Below, piece by piece: positions 9,334 to 17,278 of a stretch of DNA of 64,000 nt. The translations under genes were made by a program, and so were the position numbers. The DNA is from Rhodococcus maanshanensis NBRC 100610 (GTDB lineage Bacteria; Actinomycetota; Actinomycetes; Mycobacteriales; Mycobacteriaceae): assembly GCF_001894865.1 (NCBI RefSeq), contig NZ_BCXA01000016.1, positions 96,103 through 160,102 on the forward strand, written 5' to 3'. The first letter of the stretch is position 1; each line of letters opens with the position of its first letter. Under the pieces are notes generated by a model. The model made no database searches and was not told the origin of the DNA. It saw only the letters and a program-made list of their open reading frames with translations.

Positions 9334-10827
9334 TCACACTCTGCCACTCCCCTGGGCGTCGTGCGCGGGACTCGCGTCGCCCTCGATCAGGGCGGACACC
9401 CGTTCTGCGATCATCACCGCGGTCGCGTGCGGACCGCGCGAGGTGACCACGGGCATCACCGAGGTGTCGGCCACCAGGACCTCGTCCACGCCGATCACCC
9501 GGCAGCGGTCGTCCACGACGGCGTCGCGGTCGGCCTCCGACCCCATCCGGCAGGTTCCGGACAGGTGCATGGAGGTGCCGAGGTTCTCGAATGTCTCGCT
9601 CGGTGAGGGTCCCGCGCCCGCGGCCACCCGCCCGAACGCCGCCGAGGCCAGCAACCCCCGCGCCAGATCGAGGCCGGACCGCATCGCGGCCCGGTCGGCT
9701 GCGGACGCCAGGTACCGATACCGGACGACCGGCGGGTCCGCCGGGTCGGACGACCGCAGGGTGAGCTCGCCCCTGCTGTCCGGGCGCATCAGCGCCACCC
9801 CGAGCCGCGGGTCCGGATCCGCCACGCCGGGAATGATCTCCGCGAACGGTGCGGTGTACGGACGGATCTCGATGCCATCCACCTCCAGCACCGCTTCCAG
9901 GACGGCGGTGTGCTCGTTCCTCGGGACGCGCAGGCGAGGCCGGTACGCGAGCGTCACCTCGGGATGGTCGCCGAAGTCGCGGCCGACGCCGGGTCTGTCC
10001 GCGACGACCGGCAGCCCCAGGCCCGAAAGATGTTGTGCTGAACCTATTCCGGAGTGCATCAACAGATGAGCGGTTCCGATCGCACCCGCGCACAACACCA
10101 CCTGACGGGCCGGGAGCAGGCGCAGCTCACCCGCTATCTCCGCCTCGACTCCCACCGCCCGCACACCGTCGAACACCACTCGGCGGGCGACGACGCCGGT
10201 CCGTACCCGCAGATTCGGCCTGCCGAGAATCGGTTCGAGGTAGGCGGCCGCGGTGCTGATCCGGCGCCCCGCGACCGCGTTGAGCGGTACCGGGCCTGCG
10301 CCGTCCGCGTTCGGCGCATTGAGATCCGCCGCGTACCCGAATCCCTCCGTCGCGCAGGCGTCGAGAAAGGCGGAACTGACGGGATGCATGCTCTCGCGAC
10401 CGATCCGGGTAACCGGCATCGGACCGTCGTCACCGTGCCACCGGGAGTTACCCGCCCGGTCGGTCTCGAGCTTCCGAAAGTACGGCAGCACTTCGGAGTA
10501 CGACCACGTCGCCGGCCAGCTCCGGAAGTCGGACGCGGTGCCGCGGATGAAGTAGCCGCCGTTGACCGCCCCGGATCCGCCGAGCACCCGGCCGCGGGCG
10601 ATGGTCGTGCTGTGCCCTGGCAGCAACTCGACAGGATAGGTCGCGGCGACGTCGCTGCGCGGTCCGACCGGCAGCAGGCCAAGCGGCCCTGGATCGCCCG
10701 AACCGGGCCCGGCTTCGATCAGCAGCACCGCGCGATCGGGGTTCGCGCTCAGGCGCGCGGCAACCACACAGCCGCTGGATCCACCGCCCACCACGATCAC
10801 ATCGGCCACCGGATCGGGGGCCGGCAC
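9334..10827 (-). CDS. mftG: mycofactocin-associated GMC oxidoreductase MftG
   Basis: FAD-dependent glucose-methanol-choline oxidoreductase (497 aa). It shows the N-terminal dinucleotide fold VIVVGGGSSGCVVAARL, the GMC signature GRVLGGSGAVNGGYFIRG, and the C-terminal substrate-side block MHLSGTCRMG with the ending SRGPHATAVMIAER. MftG is the conserved last gene of mft loci and is thought to pass electrons from reduced mycofactocin to the respiratory chain. The GTG start at 10827 lies 3 nt after the mftF stop, so the two are translationally linked. Assignment rests on family plus position after mftE and mftF. Confidence 0.92.
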   Translation of the reverse strand: MPAPDPVADVIVVGGGSSGCVVAARLSANPDRAVLLIEAGPGSGDPGPLGLLPVGPRSDVAATYPVELLPGHSTTIARGRVLGGSGAVNGGYFIRGTASDFRSWPATWSYSEVLPYFRKLETDRAGNSRWHGDDGPMPVTRIGRESMHPVSSAFLDACATEGFGYAADLNAPNADGAGPVPLNAVAGRRISTAAAYLEPILGRPNLRVRTGVVARRVVFDGVRAVGVEAEIAGELRLLPARQVVLCAGAIGTAHLLMHSGIGSAQHLSGLGLPVVADRPGVGRDFGDHPEVTLAYRPRLRVPRNEHTAVLEAVLEVDGIEIRPYTAPFAEIIPGVADPDPRLGVALMRPDSRGELTLRSSDPADPPVVRYRYLASAADRAAMRSGLDLARGLLASAAFGRVAAGAGPSPSETFENLGTSMHLSGTCRMGSEADRDAVVDDRCRVIGVDEVLVADTSVMPVVTSRGPHATAVMIAERVSALIEGDASPAHDAQGSGRV

Positions 10828-10830
10828 CGG

Positions 10831-12228
10831 TCAGCCCCGCAGCCGGGGCTTGAGCGCGGCAATGCTGCGCTCGGCGAGCGCCCCGCGCCAGAGTCCTGTG
10901 CCGTAGGCGATGTCGTCCATCCGCTTGAACACGGTGTGCCGCACCGGCCCCAGTCCGCCGGGCTCGCGGTGCGTGTACCAGTCGGCGAGGCCCTCGGCCA
11001 CGGCCACCGCAAGCAAGGCACGACGGACCCGGGACGAGACCAACGCGGCCAGCAGCGTCACCGGCCAATAGTGCCTGCACATCGCGGAGGCGAGCTGCCA
11101 GACCCCGCCAGCAAAGCCCTGCGCGGCGAGGATGACCGAGATCCGGGTCGGCTGGTCGAGCTCCCGGAAGGTCCGGCGCAGGCGGATGACGGTGACGAGC
11201 TGCGCGACAAGGGACCCGGCCAGGCCGAGCCTGGTGCAGGTCGCGGCCAGCAGCACGGCCAGCAACGTCAAGGGCGACATGGCGACGGGCGGCACCAGCC
11301 CCTCGTGCCGGAGCGCGAGCGGGGCCGCACCAGTGCCATAGAAGAGCTTGCGGCCGAACCACTTACGGAACGAGACGCGGTGATCGTGGGCGACATTGGC
11401 GATCGGCTCGTAGCGCAGCCGCCAGCCCGCCGCGTGCAGCCGCCAGCAGAGGTCGACATCCTCGGCCACGTGCATCTCCGCGTCGAACCCGCCGCACTCC
11501 TCGAGCGCACGCCTGCGGACCAGCATCGCCGCACTGGGCACGTAGGACACCGGGCTCCCCGCCCGCACCGCCCCCTCCTTGCGCCCCAGATCGAGCGAGG
11601 ATCGAGCGTGCTCGTACCGGGCGATCGCGCCCGCATCGGGTTGGAGAGCGACGATCCGCGGTGCGGCCATCGCGACCGCCGGGTCGCTGAAATGACCCAG
11701 CATCGCCTCGAGCCAGCCCAGTCGGGGCACCACGTCGGAATCCAGGAAGGCCACGTACTCCGTTGTCGCGGCAGCCATCCCGGTGTTGCGGGCGGCAGCA
11801 GGTCCGAGTGCGGTCGGATGGCGGAGCACCCGCACCTCGGCCCGCCCGTCACAGCACGGCGGGGTCGTCACCGGATCGTCGGAACCGTCGTCGACGACGA
11901 TCACCGAGAGTCCGCGCAGCGCGGGCAGCAGTCGATTGAGGCCTGCGATGTTGTTGTGGAGCGGGATGACGACCGTGACGTCCTGGTTCGACGGCGAGCT
12001 CATCGGCCGGGGGTTCGCCACCCCGGAATCGAGGAGGTGCCTGGCAACCTGCGCGGATTGGGTGTCGACCACCTTCAGGTATCCGTCGCCGATCATCGCC
12101 GCCGCGGTCGGGGCGAGCTTGAGCATCCGGGTCGGGGAACCCCCGATCAAAACCCGTCCACCCGAGAAGGTGCGCACCTTTGGATCGATTCGCACCCCGA
12201 ATCCGTCGGGCAGTCGAGCTTGGCGCAT
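10831..12228 (-). CDS. mftF: mycofactocin glycosyltransferase MftF
   Basis: Membrane-associated family-2 glycosyltransferase (465 aa) that adds glucose units to premycofactocin. An N-terminal ~80-residue segment ([20 protein letters not shown]) precedes the GT-A domain. Donor and metal motifs are seen as [10 protein letters not shown] and FLDSDVVPR, with the acceptor-side [14 protein letters not shown]. Hydrophobic segments at the C-terminus probably anchor it. The frame is open further upstream to 12351, but the family N-terminus and position 25 nt after the mftE stop favour the ATG at 12228. The ribosome site there is weak (a GTGAGAG lies rather far upstream), so the start is uncertain. Confidence 0.9.
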   Translation of the reverse strand: MRQARLPDGFGVRIDPKVRTFSGGRVLIGGSPTRMLKLAPTAAAMIGDGYLKVVDTQSAQVARHLLDSGVANPRPMSSPSNQDVTVVIPLHNNIAGLNRLLPALRGLSVIVVDDGSDDPVTTPPCCDGRAEVRVLRHPTALGPAAARNTGMAAATTEYVAFLDSDVVPRLGWLEAMLGHFSDPAVAMAAPRIVALQPDAGAIARYEHARSSLDLGRKEGAVRAGSPVSYVPSAAMLVRRRALEECGGFDAEMHVAEDVDLCWRLHAAGWRLRYEPIANVAHDHRVSFRKWFGRKLFYGTGAAPLALRHEGLVPPVAMSPLTLLAVLLAATCTRLGLAGSLVAQLVTVIRLRRTFRELDQPTRISVILAAQGFAGGVWQLASAMCRHYWPVTLLAALVSSRVRRALLAVAVAEGLADWYTHREPGGLGPVRHTVFKRMDDIAYGTGLWRGALAERSIAALKPRLRG

Positions 12229-12253
12229 CAGGTGATCGTATTCGGATCTGCTC

Positions 12254-12940
12254 TCACCGCAACATGCCTTTGCCATCTGGTTGCCATCGCAACACGGCCG
12301 CAACACAGCGCGCCACCATCTGCTCGAACACCCGTTCACCTTCGGCCGCACTCGCCCCGGTCGGATCGCCGAGCACCCCGTTCACGCTGACGGACGCGAT
12401 CCCACCGGCCCGCAACCGGTCCATCAGCTCACCGATCGGCTGGGTGACGCCCGGCTGCGCGCGGTCCATCCGTACCTCACCTGGCGAAAGATGCAGCAGC
12501 AGGGAGGTTTCAGTGCGCCCGGCGTGCGCATCTGCCCCCGGCACCGCACAGGGCAACCAGGCGACGTCCCGACCCTCGTAGCGAAGCAACGCGACCGCTT
12601 TGGCGAGGGTGGGTGCGTTGCCGCCGTGCCCGTTCACCAGCAACACGCGCGGCGACCATCGACACGCCGAACGCCCGTACTCGACGACCACGGTCTCGAG
12701 CGCGGACGCGCCGAGCGAGACGGTTCCCGCGAAGCCCTCGTGCTCACCGCTGGCCCCGTAGGCGATGGCGGGAGCGACCGTCAGGCCGGGCAGCGACCGC
12801 GCCACCGCGACCGCGATCCGGGTGTCGGTGTCCAGTGGCAGGTGCGGCCCGTGCTGCTCGAGCGAACCGATCGGCACCGCGATGGCGGGCGCGTCGGCGT
12901 CGATGTCGGGCCAGGTGGCGGCGGCGAGATCCTCGGTCAC
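12254..12940 (-). CDS. mftE: mycofactocin precursor peptidase MftE
   Basis: Creatininase-family metallopeptidase (228 aa) that cleaves the modified MftA C-terminus to release the Val-Tyr derived dipeptide. Metal-binding motifs are visible: [18 protein letters not shown] near the N-terminus, then [10 protein letters not shown] and [10 protein letters not shown]. The start is a GTG. In most mft loci mftE follows mftD closely. Here it is about 6 kb downstream, separated by two flavoenzyme genes, two plus-strand genes and a CGNR/SRPBCC pair, so it is probably in a separate transcript with mftF and mftG. Confidence 0.93.
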   Translation of the reverse strand: MTEDLAAATWPDIDADAPAIAVPIGSLEQHGPHLPLDTDTRIAVAVARSLPGLTVAPAIAYGASGEHEGFAGTVSLGASALETVVVEYGRSACRWSPRVLLVNGHGGNAPTLAKAVALLRYEGRDVAWLPCAVPGADAHAGRTETSLLLHLSPGEVRMDRAQPGVTQPIGELMDRLRAGGIASVSVNGVLGDPTGASAAEGERVFEQMVARCVAAVLRWQPDGKGMLR

Positions 12941-13023
12941 CCCCCGATGCTATGCGCGCCCACCCTGGTGAACGGAGACGTTCGCCCGGACAGGTCGAAC
13001 GGACCATTCCCTCAGCCCGAAAC

Positions 13024-13443
13024 CTACTGGGACAGTTCCACCTCCAGGCGCCCGAGCACGGCACGCCAGTACTCGCGCTGCCGCTCGCGCTCGCCCTGGT
13101 CCGCCAGGCGCTCCTGATGGAACCGCACCGTGGTCCCGGTCGCGGTCTCGCGCATCGCCACCTGGACCGTGCTGTCGTGAGTCCAGTTCCGCGGCCGCCA
13201 CGTCAGTCGGATCCGGTCGTGCTCGCGCCTACTGCGCAGTTCCCCACGGGTACCGTCGTCCGCCCGCCAGGCGCCGCCGGCGGCCTCTGGGAGCACCGCC
13301 CCGGTGCCCAACCACACGGCGGGGTACCCCGACAGCAGGCGCCACACCGCCTCCACGGGATACGGCAGCGTCTTCGACACCCCGATCTCCCACCCCGCGT
13401 CCCTGGTCAGCCCCACCTGGCGCGCACTACTCGCCTCGGTCAT
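13024..13443 (-). CDS. SRPBCC-domain protein (AHSA1-like)
   Basis: Protein of 139 aa with the helix-grip fold typical of SRPBCC proteins: a KTLPYPVEAVWRLLSGYPAVW start, mid-protein strands, and a long final helix ending in RAVLGRLEVELSQ. Such proteins bind hydrophobic ligands or assist Hsp90/regulator partners. The ATG at 13443 overlaps the stop of the preceding CGNR gene by four bases, so the two are translated together. The open frame continues to 13890 but only as the shadow of the CGNR gene. The ligand is unknown; the mft setting may be coincidental. Confidence 0.82.
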   Translation of the reverse strand: MTEASSARQVGLTRDAGWEIGVSKTLPYPVEAVWRLLSGYPAVWLGTGAVLPEAAGGAWRADDGTRGELRSRREHDRIRLTWRPRNWTHDSTVQVAMRETATGTTVRFHQERLADQGERERQREYWRAVLGRLEVELSQ

Positions 13444-14042
13444 GTCCGGCTCTCCCTCCGTCGTCTTGTCCTTGCCTTGTCCCGGTTGCCGCAGCGCGAC
13501 ATCGCGCACCAGCGGCGCGCCCCCGGCCGTGAGGTGTCCACGAACACCAGGGCACAATCGTCGGCCGCGCAGCGCCGCACCCGCCCGGCGAGCGGTCCCC
13601 CTACCAACGCGACCGCGTCGCGGGCCACCGAGGCCAGCACGCGTGCCGCCGTGACCGGCGAGGCGACCGCCACCACCCCCGCCGACAGCCGGGGTGCGAG
13701 GTCCGGGCGTGCCGCGACCACGTTGAGCGCGTCGACATCCGCTTCCGCGACCGGTTGGCCGTCGGCGAGCCGATTGATGCTGCGCCACAGCACCTCCCGC
13801 AGCGCGATGGCCTCGGCCAGGTCGGCGGGCCCCACCTCGACCCCCTCCGGCGGGATACTCGCACGGATCAGCTGGGAGGCACTCGCCCAAGCCGCGAGGT
13901 CATGGGGGCTGTGCAGGGTCTCCCACCGTGCCCGCTCGCCGAGACCACCGGTGTAGAGGAAGTCGATGCAGGTGGCGCCGCCGACCACGGAAAACCTTGC
14001 GCCATCCGCGGCGACGAGGGTGACGGCATCGGTCCGACTCAT
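13440..14042 (-). CDS. CGNR zinc-finger / ABATE-domain regulator
   Basis: Protein of 200 aa with an N-terminal ABATE-type ligand/stress domain (CIDFLYTGGLGERARWETL, then helices) and a C-terminal CGNR zinc finger: CAADDCALVFVDTSRPGARR followed by CAMSRCGNRDKARTRRRR, giving four cysteines and a basic tail. This architecture is a probable DNA-binding transcription factor of unknown target. It is co-translated with the SRPBCC gene downstream and divergent from the hypothetical gene at 14121. A 78-nt intergenic region upstream presumably holds both promoters. Confidence 0.88.
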   Translation of the reverse strand: MSRTDAVTLVAADGARFSVVGGATCIDFLYTGGLGERARWETLHSPHDLAAWASASQLIRASIPPEGVEVGPADLAEAIALREVLWRSINRLADGQPVAEADVDALNVVAARPDLAPRLSAGVVAVASPVTAARVLASVARDAVALVGGPLAGRVRRCAADDCALVFVDTSRPGARRWCAMSRCGNRDKARTRRRRESRT

Positions 14043-14120
14043 TGCACCACTTTAACTGGTTACCCCGACTCGTGGTCGAGAATCCGCGGGCCAACTGAAT
14101 CGGCGGCCTACGATCGGCAC

Positions 14121-14726
14121 GTGGGACAGGACCGAATGCCGCTGCGAGGCTTCGGCACCGTGAACTTCGAGCTGATGCTGCTCCGCCGGATGCACGACCA
14201 CCAGCCGGCGCTGGTCCGGGCCGCCCTCAAGAACCTCGGCAAGAGCGCCACCGACCTGCGCGCCGCGCACGCCCAGTGGCAGCGCGGCCTGCGGGGCGGT
14301 TTCCCCGGTGGCGCCTCGCGGTACCGGCTCGCCCTCGGCAGGCCCGCCGTGGTGAGCTCACGCCTGCTGCCCGCGGTCGGCGAGCTGGCCATCGAGGCCT
14401 GGCCGATGCCGCTGTGGCCCGGACTGCAGTTCCAGGTCACCTTCGGGCCCGGAGGGGACGTCGTCGACGAGCGACTCGCCAGGATGCCCGACGGGGCCAC
14501 GCCCGCCATCGCCTCGGTGGCGGATCTGCGGCCGTGGCTGTTGGTCATCGACGACCTGGAGTCGACCTGCTCCCCCGTCCGCTACCGCATGTCCGCCGGG
14601 ACCGTCGCCAGCCATGCGGCCGCCGTGTTCGCCACTCCGGACGGCGCAACGTGCGAGGCGCAGTTCTCCTGGGGCCTGCTCCAAACCGCCATGGCCGTGG
14701 ATGCCGGAAACCAACAGGCGGACTGA
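14121..14726 (+). CDS. conserved-looking hypothetical protein
   Basis: Protein of 201 aa that I do not recognise. It has no signal peptide or membrane segment. The N-terminal third is helical and basic (NFELMLLRRMHDHQPALVRA), the middle has hydrophobic strand-like stretches (SSRLLPAVGELAIEAWPMPL), and the end is mixed. The GTG at 14121 is the likely start; an in-frame ATG at 14136 is an alternative. It sits 23 nt before a histidine phosphatase in the same direction, so the two probably form a small operon. The pair lies inside the mft region on the opposite strand. Confidence 0.65.
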   Translation: MGQDRMPLRGFGTVNFELMLLRRMHDHQPALVRAALKNLGKSATDLRAAHAQWQRGLRGGFPGGASRYRLALGRPAVVSSRLLPAVGELAIEAWPMPLWPGLQFQVTFGPGGDVVDERLARMPDGATPAIASVADLRPWLLVIDDLESTCSPVRYRMSAGTVASHAAAVFATPDGATCEAQFSWGLLQTAMAVDAGNQQAD

Positions 14727-14749
14727 CCTTCGAAGGGCAGGATGGCCCC

Positions 14750-15319
14750 ATGGCCAAGGACGAGGTGACGCGCGCGACGACGATCATGCTGATCCGGCAT
14801 GCGGAACGACCCGAGGGCGGCGAACCGCCCTTCGGGGTTGACCGGGACGGCACCCGGTGCGACGAATCGCTCACCCCCACCGGCTGGCTACGCGCAACCG
14901 CGCTCGCAGCGCTCTTCGCGCCCGACGCGGGCGAGCCGCCCGCCGGGCTGGTCCGCCCCGAGGCCCTGTTCGCATCAACACCGAGCAAGAAGGACGGCAG
15001 CAAGCGCTCGCTGCAGACGATCTCGCCGCTGGCCGACAAGCTCGGCGTCGAGGTGGACACCGAGATCGGGCGATCGGAGGTCAAGGCTCTCGCGAAACGG
15101 GTGTTGCGCACGCCTGGCCCGATCCTGATCTCCTGGCAGCGCGAGTACCTCCCCGAGATCGTCGATGCGCTCGGCGAGGTCGATTCGACGCCGCCCGACC
15201 CGTGGCCCGAGGATCGCTTCGATGTGATCTGGCTGCTCACCCCGGACGGCGCGCACGGCTGGGTGTTCAGCCAGCTGCCGCAACGCCTGCTGCCGGGCGA
15301 TCGCGCCACCGGCATCTGA
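14750..15319 (+). CDS. histidine phosphatase superfamily protein
   Basis: Protein of 189 aa. The phosphohistidine motif appears as IMLIRHAERP at residues ~12-21 (RHA with flanking strands), followed by the LTPTGWLRATALAALF helix typical of phosphoglycerate mutase-like folds. FASTPSKKDGSKRS fits the second substrate-binding region and ILISWQREYLPEI replaces the usual 'hxHGxxh' segment, so the distal catalytic His looks like Gln/Arg and activity is uncertain. The ATG at 14750 is chosen from the motif position. It ends 6 nt from the convergent OYE-type gene. Confidence 0.8.
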   Translation: MAKDEVTRATTIMLIRHAERPEGGEPPFGVDRDGTRCDESLTPTGWLRATALAALFAPDAGEPPAGLVRPEALFASTPSKKDGSKRSLQTISPLADKLGVEVDTEIGRSEVKALAKRVLRTPGPILISWQREYLPEIVDALGEVDSTPPDPWPEDRFDVIWLLTPDGAHGWVFSQLPQRLLPGDRATGI

Positions 15320-15325
15320 CGCGCC

Positions 15326-17278
15326 TCAGAGCGCCACGGCCACCCGATGCCCCTCCCGCACCGCCGCGTCCGCGCGCCGAGGTGTCAGCGCGTCGCCGAT
15401 CCGATGGACCTCGAACTCGCTGTCGGACAGTTGCTTCCAGAGGCGGTCCTCGGGCTGCTGGTGCACCGCACACACCACCCAGTCGAACTCCGGCTCTGAG
15501 GTCACCCCGGTCGGATGGTGCAGCAGCGCGACCCGAACCGCCGACCCAGCCGCCGCGACGACCCCCATCGGCACCAGGTCCGTGAGCTGCGCGATGCCCC
15601 TGAGGTGCGCCCTGCTCTGCCAGCCCTCCATGTCCAGCGTGAGGCCCAGGTCCTGGCCGACGATCATGCCGTTGGTCGCGACGGTCACCGCACAGCCACG
15701 TTCGGCGAGCGATTCGGCGACCGACGTCGCCTGGTGGAAGCCCAGCTCGTCGATCACGAGCACGCGGCCACCGGGATCGGCCCGGCCCTCGAGCACGTCC
15801 CGCACGTCCACCACCCGCGCCGACTCCCCTGCCCATCGCGGCCGCTGCGGCCGGGCCCCGGTCGCGACGATCACCGCGTCGGGCGCCAGTGACCGCAGCA
15901 GGTCCGCGTCCACGTCGACGCCGGTCCTGACCTCGACGCCGTACCGAGCGCATTCCGCCTCGAGATTCCGCACCAGGTCGCCGAACTCGGCCCGGCCTGC
16001 CGCAGCCGCCGCGGCTCGGACCTGGCCGCCGATGCGCGCGTCCCTCTCGAACAGCGTCACCCGGTGACCACGCTGCGCCGCCGTGGCCGCGGCCTGCAGC
16101 CCGGCCGGTCCGCCGCCGACGACGCAGACCCGCAGACCGAGCCGTCGCGGCATCGGCAACAGAACCGATTCCCGTCCGGCCATGGGATTCTCGACGCATC
16201 CGAGCCAGCGGCCCAGGCCGACCCGGCCGATGCACTCCTGATTGCAGGACAGACAGGTCCTGATGTCGCCGGGCCTGCCCGCCGCGGCCTTGGCGGCGAA
16301 ATCGGGGTCCGCGATCTGTCCGCGCACGACCCCGATCAGGTCGCAATGGCCCTCCTCGATCGCGAGATCCGCATGCTCCGGGTCCGTGAACCGGCCGACG
16401 CCGATCACCGGCAGCGTCACCCGCCCGCGGATCGCGTTCGGGATGAACAGGGCATACCCGCGCGGAACCGCCATGGAACCCTCGATCAGGTGCAGGGTCT
16501 GCGTCGCCATGCCGATCGAGGTGTTGATGTAGTCGACGTGTCCGCCGGCCTCCACCATCGCGGCGACCTCGACCGCCTCGTCGAGGTGGATACCGTTCTC
16601 GATCAGCTCCTCGCCGGTCAACCGCACGCCAAGCACCGGCTCTGGCCCGAGCGCCGCGCGCACCGACGCCACGATCTCGAGCAGGAACCGGGCGCGATTC
16701 GCCAGCGCGCCCCCGTACCGATCCGTGCGCCGGTTGGCGTCGGGTGAGAGGAACGCCCGCACGATCGATGCCTGTGAGCACTGGATCTCGACACCGTCGA
16801 ACCCGCCGCGCCTGCAGTGCTCGGCGGTGGCCGCGAAACCCGCTACGAGCTCCTCGATCTCGGCCGCGTCGACCGCCTTCGGCACCTCGCGGAACAGCGG
16901 ATCGGCCACCGGACTCGGCGCGAGAACCGGCCGCCGCGAGTACATCCCGGAGCCCTGTCCGCCGTTGTGATTGAGCTGGGCCAAGATCACCGCCCCGTGG
17001 GCGTGCACGGCGTCGGTGATCTTCCGATAGTGCGGGACCACCTCGGGGCGGTACCCCTGGATCAGCTTCTCGTACGGCCAGTCCGACGGGTGCGTGCTGT
17101 GTTCCTCGGTGATGATCAGGCCCGCGCCGCCCCTGGCGCGCGCCTCGTAGTACGCGACGTGCTGTTCGGTTGGCAGGCCGCCGCGGGCACTGTTGGTCAG
17201 GTGCGCCGAGAACACCACCCGGTTCCGCAGCGTCAGCCGACCCAGTGCCAACGGGGTCAGCAGGTGGCGGTAGGTCAT
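15326..17278 (-). CDS. mycofactocin-system FadH/OYE-family oxidoreductase 2
   Basis: Multidomain flavoenzyme of 650 aa built like 2,4-dienoyl-CoA reductase. An N-terminal OYE-type FMN barrel (residues ~1-340, starting RHLLTPLALGRLTLRNRVVF) is followed by a 4Fe-4S cysteine cluster, CLSCNQECIGRVGLGRWLGC. A C-terminal FAD/NAD(P) fold carries CVVGGGPAGLQAA. This family is recurrent in mycofactocin loci; its substrate is not established. The ATG at 17278 overlaps the stop of the paralog upstream (17275-17278), so the two are co-translated and may work as a pair. Confidence 0.88.
   Translation of the reverse strand: MTYRHLLTPLALGRLTLRNRVVFSAHLTNSARGGLPTEQHVAYYEARARGGAGLIITEEHSTHPSDWPYEKLIQGYRPEVVPHYRKITDAVHAHGAVILAQLNHNGGQGSGMYSRRPVLAPSPVADPLFREVPKAVDAAEIEELVAGFAATAEHCRRGGFDGVEIQCSQASIVRAFLSPDANRRTDRYGGALANRARFLLEIVASVRAALGPEPVLGVRLTGEELIENGIHLDEAVEVAAMVEAGGHVDYINTSIGMATQTLHLIEGSMAVPRGYALFIPNAIRGRVTLPVIGVGRFTDPEHADLAIEEGHCDLIGVVRGQIADPDFAAKAAAGRPGDIRTCLSCNQECIGRVGLGRWLGCVENPMAGRESVLLPMPRRLGLRVCVVGGGPAGLQAAATAAQRGHRVTLFERDARIGGQVRAAAAAAGRAEFGDLVRNLEAECARYGVEVRTGVDVDADLLRSLAPDAVIVATGARPQRPRWAGESARVVDVRDVLEGRADPGGRVLVIDELGFHQATSVAESLAERGCAVTVATNGMIVGQDLGLTLDMEGWQSRAHLRGIAQLTDLVPMGVVAAAGSAVRVALLHHPTGVTSEPEFDWVVCAVHQQPEDRLWKQLSDSEFEVHRIGDALTPRRADAAVREGHRVAVAL

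Noticed and set aside
10054..12390. 778-codon plus-strand frame opposite mftG/mftF
   Set aside because: Antisense shadow of conserved genes in high-GC DNA; Arg/His/Gln-rich with no family resemblance.
13024..13890. 288-aa version of the SRPBCC protein
   Set aside because: The extra N-terminus is the shadow of the CGNR gene; the SRPBCC fold begins at 13443 with an ATGA overlap.
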